Part shown: positions 5,295-5,816 of the stretch, piece by piece
Numbering within the stretch: the stretch's first letter is position 1
Layout: each line of letters begins with the position of its first letter
Assembly: GCF_020278625.1 (NCBI RefSeq)
Contig: NZ_JADAKK010000065.1
Location: 1-5,816, forward strand
Origin: Wolbachia endosymbiont of Mansonella ozzardi
Lineage (GTDB): Bacteria; Pseudomonadota; Alphaproteobacteria; Rickettsiales; Anaplasmataceae
Direction of reading: 5' to 3'
DNA length: 5,816 bases
Position numbers and translations under genes: made by a program
Notes under the pieces: generated by a model
Told to the model about the DNA's origin: nothing
Seen by the model: only the letters and a program-made list of their open reading frames with translations
Databases searched by the model: none

Positions 5295-5816
5295 CTAGTT
5301 AACGTCTTTCAAAGCGAATTTTGGTATTTCTTTGTCCATGTTTTTTAACACTGTATCTGATAAGTCAACTTTATCTAAATCAGCCTTATCCATAAAGTAT
5401 AAAACCCGATTTTTCTTTGAAATAAATAGTACCAAGTCTATGTTGTTTTTTTTCTGCGATTTCTTTAACAATTTCTTTTACTTTGTTAAAAATACTATCT
5501 ACTGCATCTCTATAACTTCTTTCTAAGTGTAATATTTTTTTAGCGTAACTATCTCTAGCACTTAAAGTGCGCTTATCAAATTGCTCTGTTCTTTCCTTTT
5601 TTGCTTCTTCTAATAGAAATTCAAACTCCTCTTTTGAAGGCTTGAATTTTTCCATCTCACTTTCAAACTCTTGCTGCAGTCCAGAACTTTGTTCTTTTAT
5701 TTGCTGTTGTACATTTTGTAGAGCAAGAGACTCACTGATCACTTTGTCGCTATCAATAATCGCAACTTTTATGTTAAGTGCATTCTTAGGTTGATGTTTT
5801 ACAACTTTATAAACCA
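5295..5816 (-). CDS. skp: Skp/OmpH-family periplasmic chaperone, 5' partial, frameshifted at poly-A
   Basis: Skp holds unfolded outer-membrane proteins in the periplasm and hands them to the BamA assembly machine. The visible part begins inside the gene: the frame is open to the window edge, so the start and any signal peptide lie beyond 5816. The family's N-terminal strand is seen as KVAIIDSDKVISES, followed by a long charged helical coiled coil (5740-5460) rich in E, K and Q, as expected for the Skp tentacles. At eight A residues (5446-5453) the frame changes. The upstream frame ends after a 19-residue unrelated tail at a TAA (5388-5386). The next frame continues with the family C-terminus (NNIDLVLFISKKNRVLYFMD ... 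PKFALKDVN, 50 residues) to a TAG at 5297-5295. Removing one A restores a full-length protein. It could be a young pseudogene, a slippage-expressed gene or a homopolymer sequencing error. bamA is expected just to the right. Confidence 0.8.
5446..5453 (-). other. A8 homopolymer at the skp frame change
   Basis: The coding strand reads GCAG, eight A, then CAACATAGAC. With eight A the frame gives EKKQHRLG and a short end; with seven (or ten) it gives EKNNIDLVLF and the family C-terminus. Runs of this length are known in AT-rich insect endosymbionts (Buchnera, Blochmannia) to be rescued by RNA polymerase slippage. Whether that happens here cannot be told from DNA alone. Confidence 0.7.

Noticed and set aside
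5386..5742. A self-contained 118-residue gene starting at GTG 5742
   Set aside because: The same frame stays open upstream through KVAIIDSDK to the window edge, so the GTG is internal to skp; its C-terminal tail is a frameshift product.

Overview
The window looks like part of a Wolbachia chromosome (Alphaproteobacteria, Rickettsiales). The DNA is AT-rich, and NuoI, FabI and FabZ are of alphaproteobacterial type. Most telling is a roughly 30-bp palindromic repeat (core like GCTACTTGGATGACA) that recurs between genes and, in frame, inside a gene. This matches the protein-coding palindromic elements known from Wolbachia. The genus call rests on recognition from memory, not on a database search.

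All genes lie on the minus strand, so they read from right to left: skp/ompH (enters from beyond the right edge, 5295-5816), fabZ (4836-5276), a very large flavin/Fe-S oxidoreductase (1665-4814), fabI (737-1540), nuoI (184-681), then a gene-free tail (1-183) with three degenerate repeat copies. The skp-fabZ and fabZ-oxidoreductase gaps are about 20 bp, so these three probably share a transcript. fabI and nuoI form a second close pair, separated from the first group by a 124-bp spacer. skp next to fabZ is the remnant of the usual bamA-skp-lpxD-fabZ-lpxA cluster, here without lipid A genes, as expected for a lineage that makes no LPS.

FabZ and FabI catalyse the last two steps of the type II fatty-acid elongation cycle, Skp serves outer-membrane protein assembly, and NuoI carries electrons in respiratory complex I. 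The large oxidoreductase joins a GltD/SudA-like Fe-S and dinucleotide-binding part to the first half of a ferredoxin-reductase-like (SudB/PyrK-like) module. Its substrate is unknown.

Two genes look damaged or unusual. skp changes frame at a run of eight A residues; the conserved C-terminal 50 residues stay open in the next frame up to a proper stop just before fabZ. The oxidoreductase stops at the point where the NAD-binding half of its last domain should begin. It also carries four in-frame copies of the palindromic repeat, including a perfect 30-bp inverted repeat. I found no wholly new multi-gene system; the most notable signals are these in-frame palindromes, the truncated fused oxidoreductase and the poly-A frameshift.
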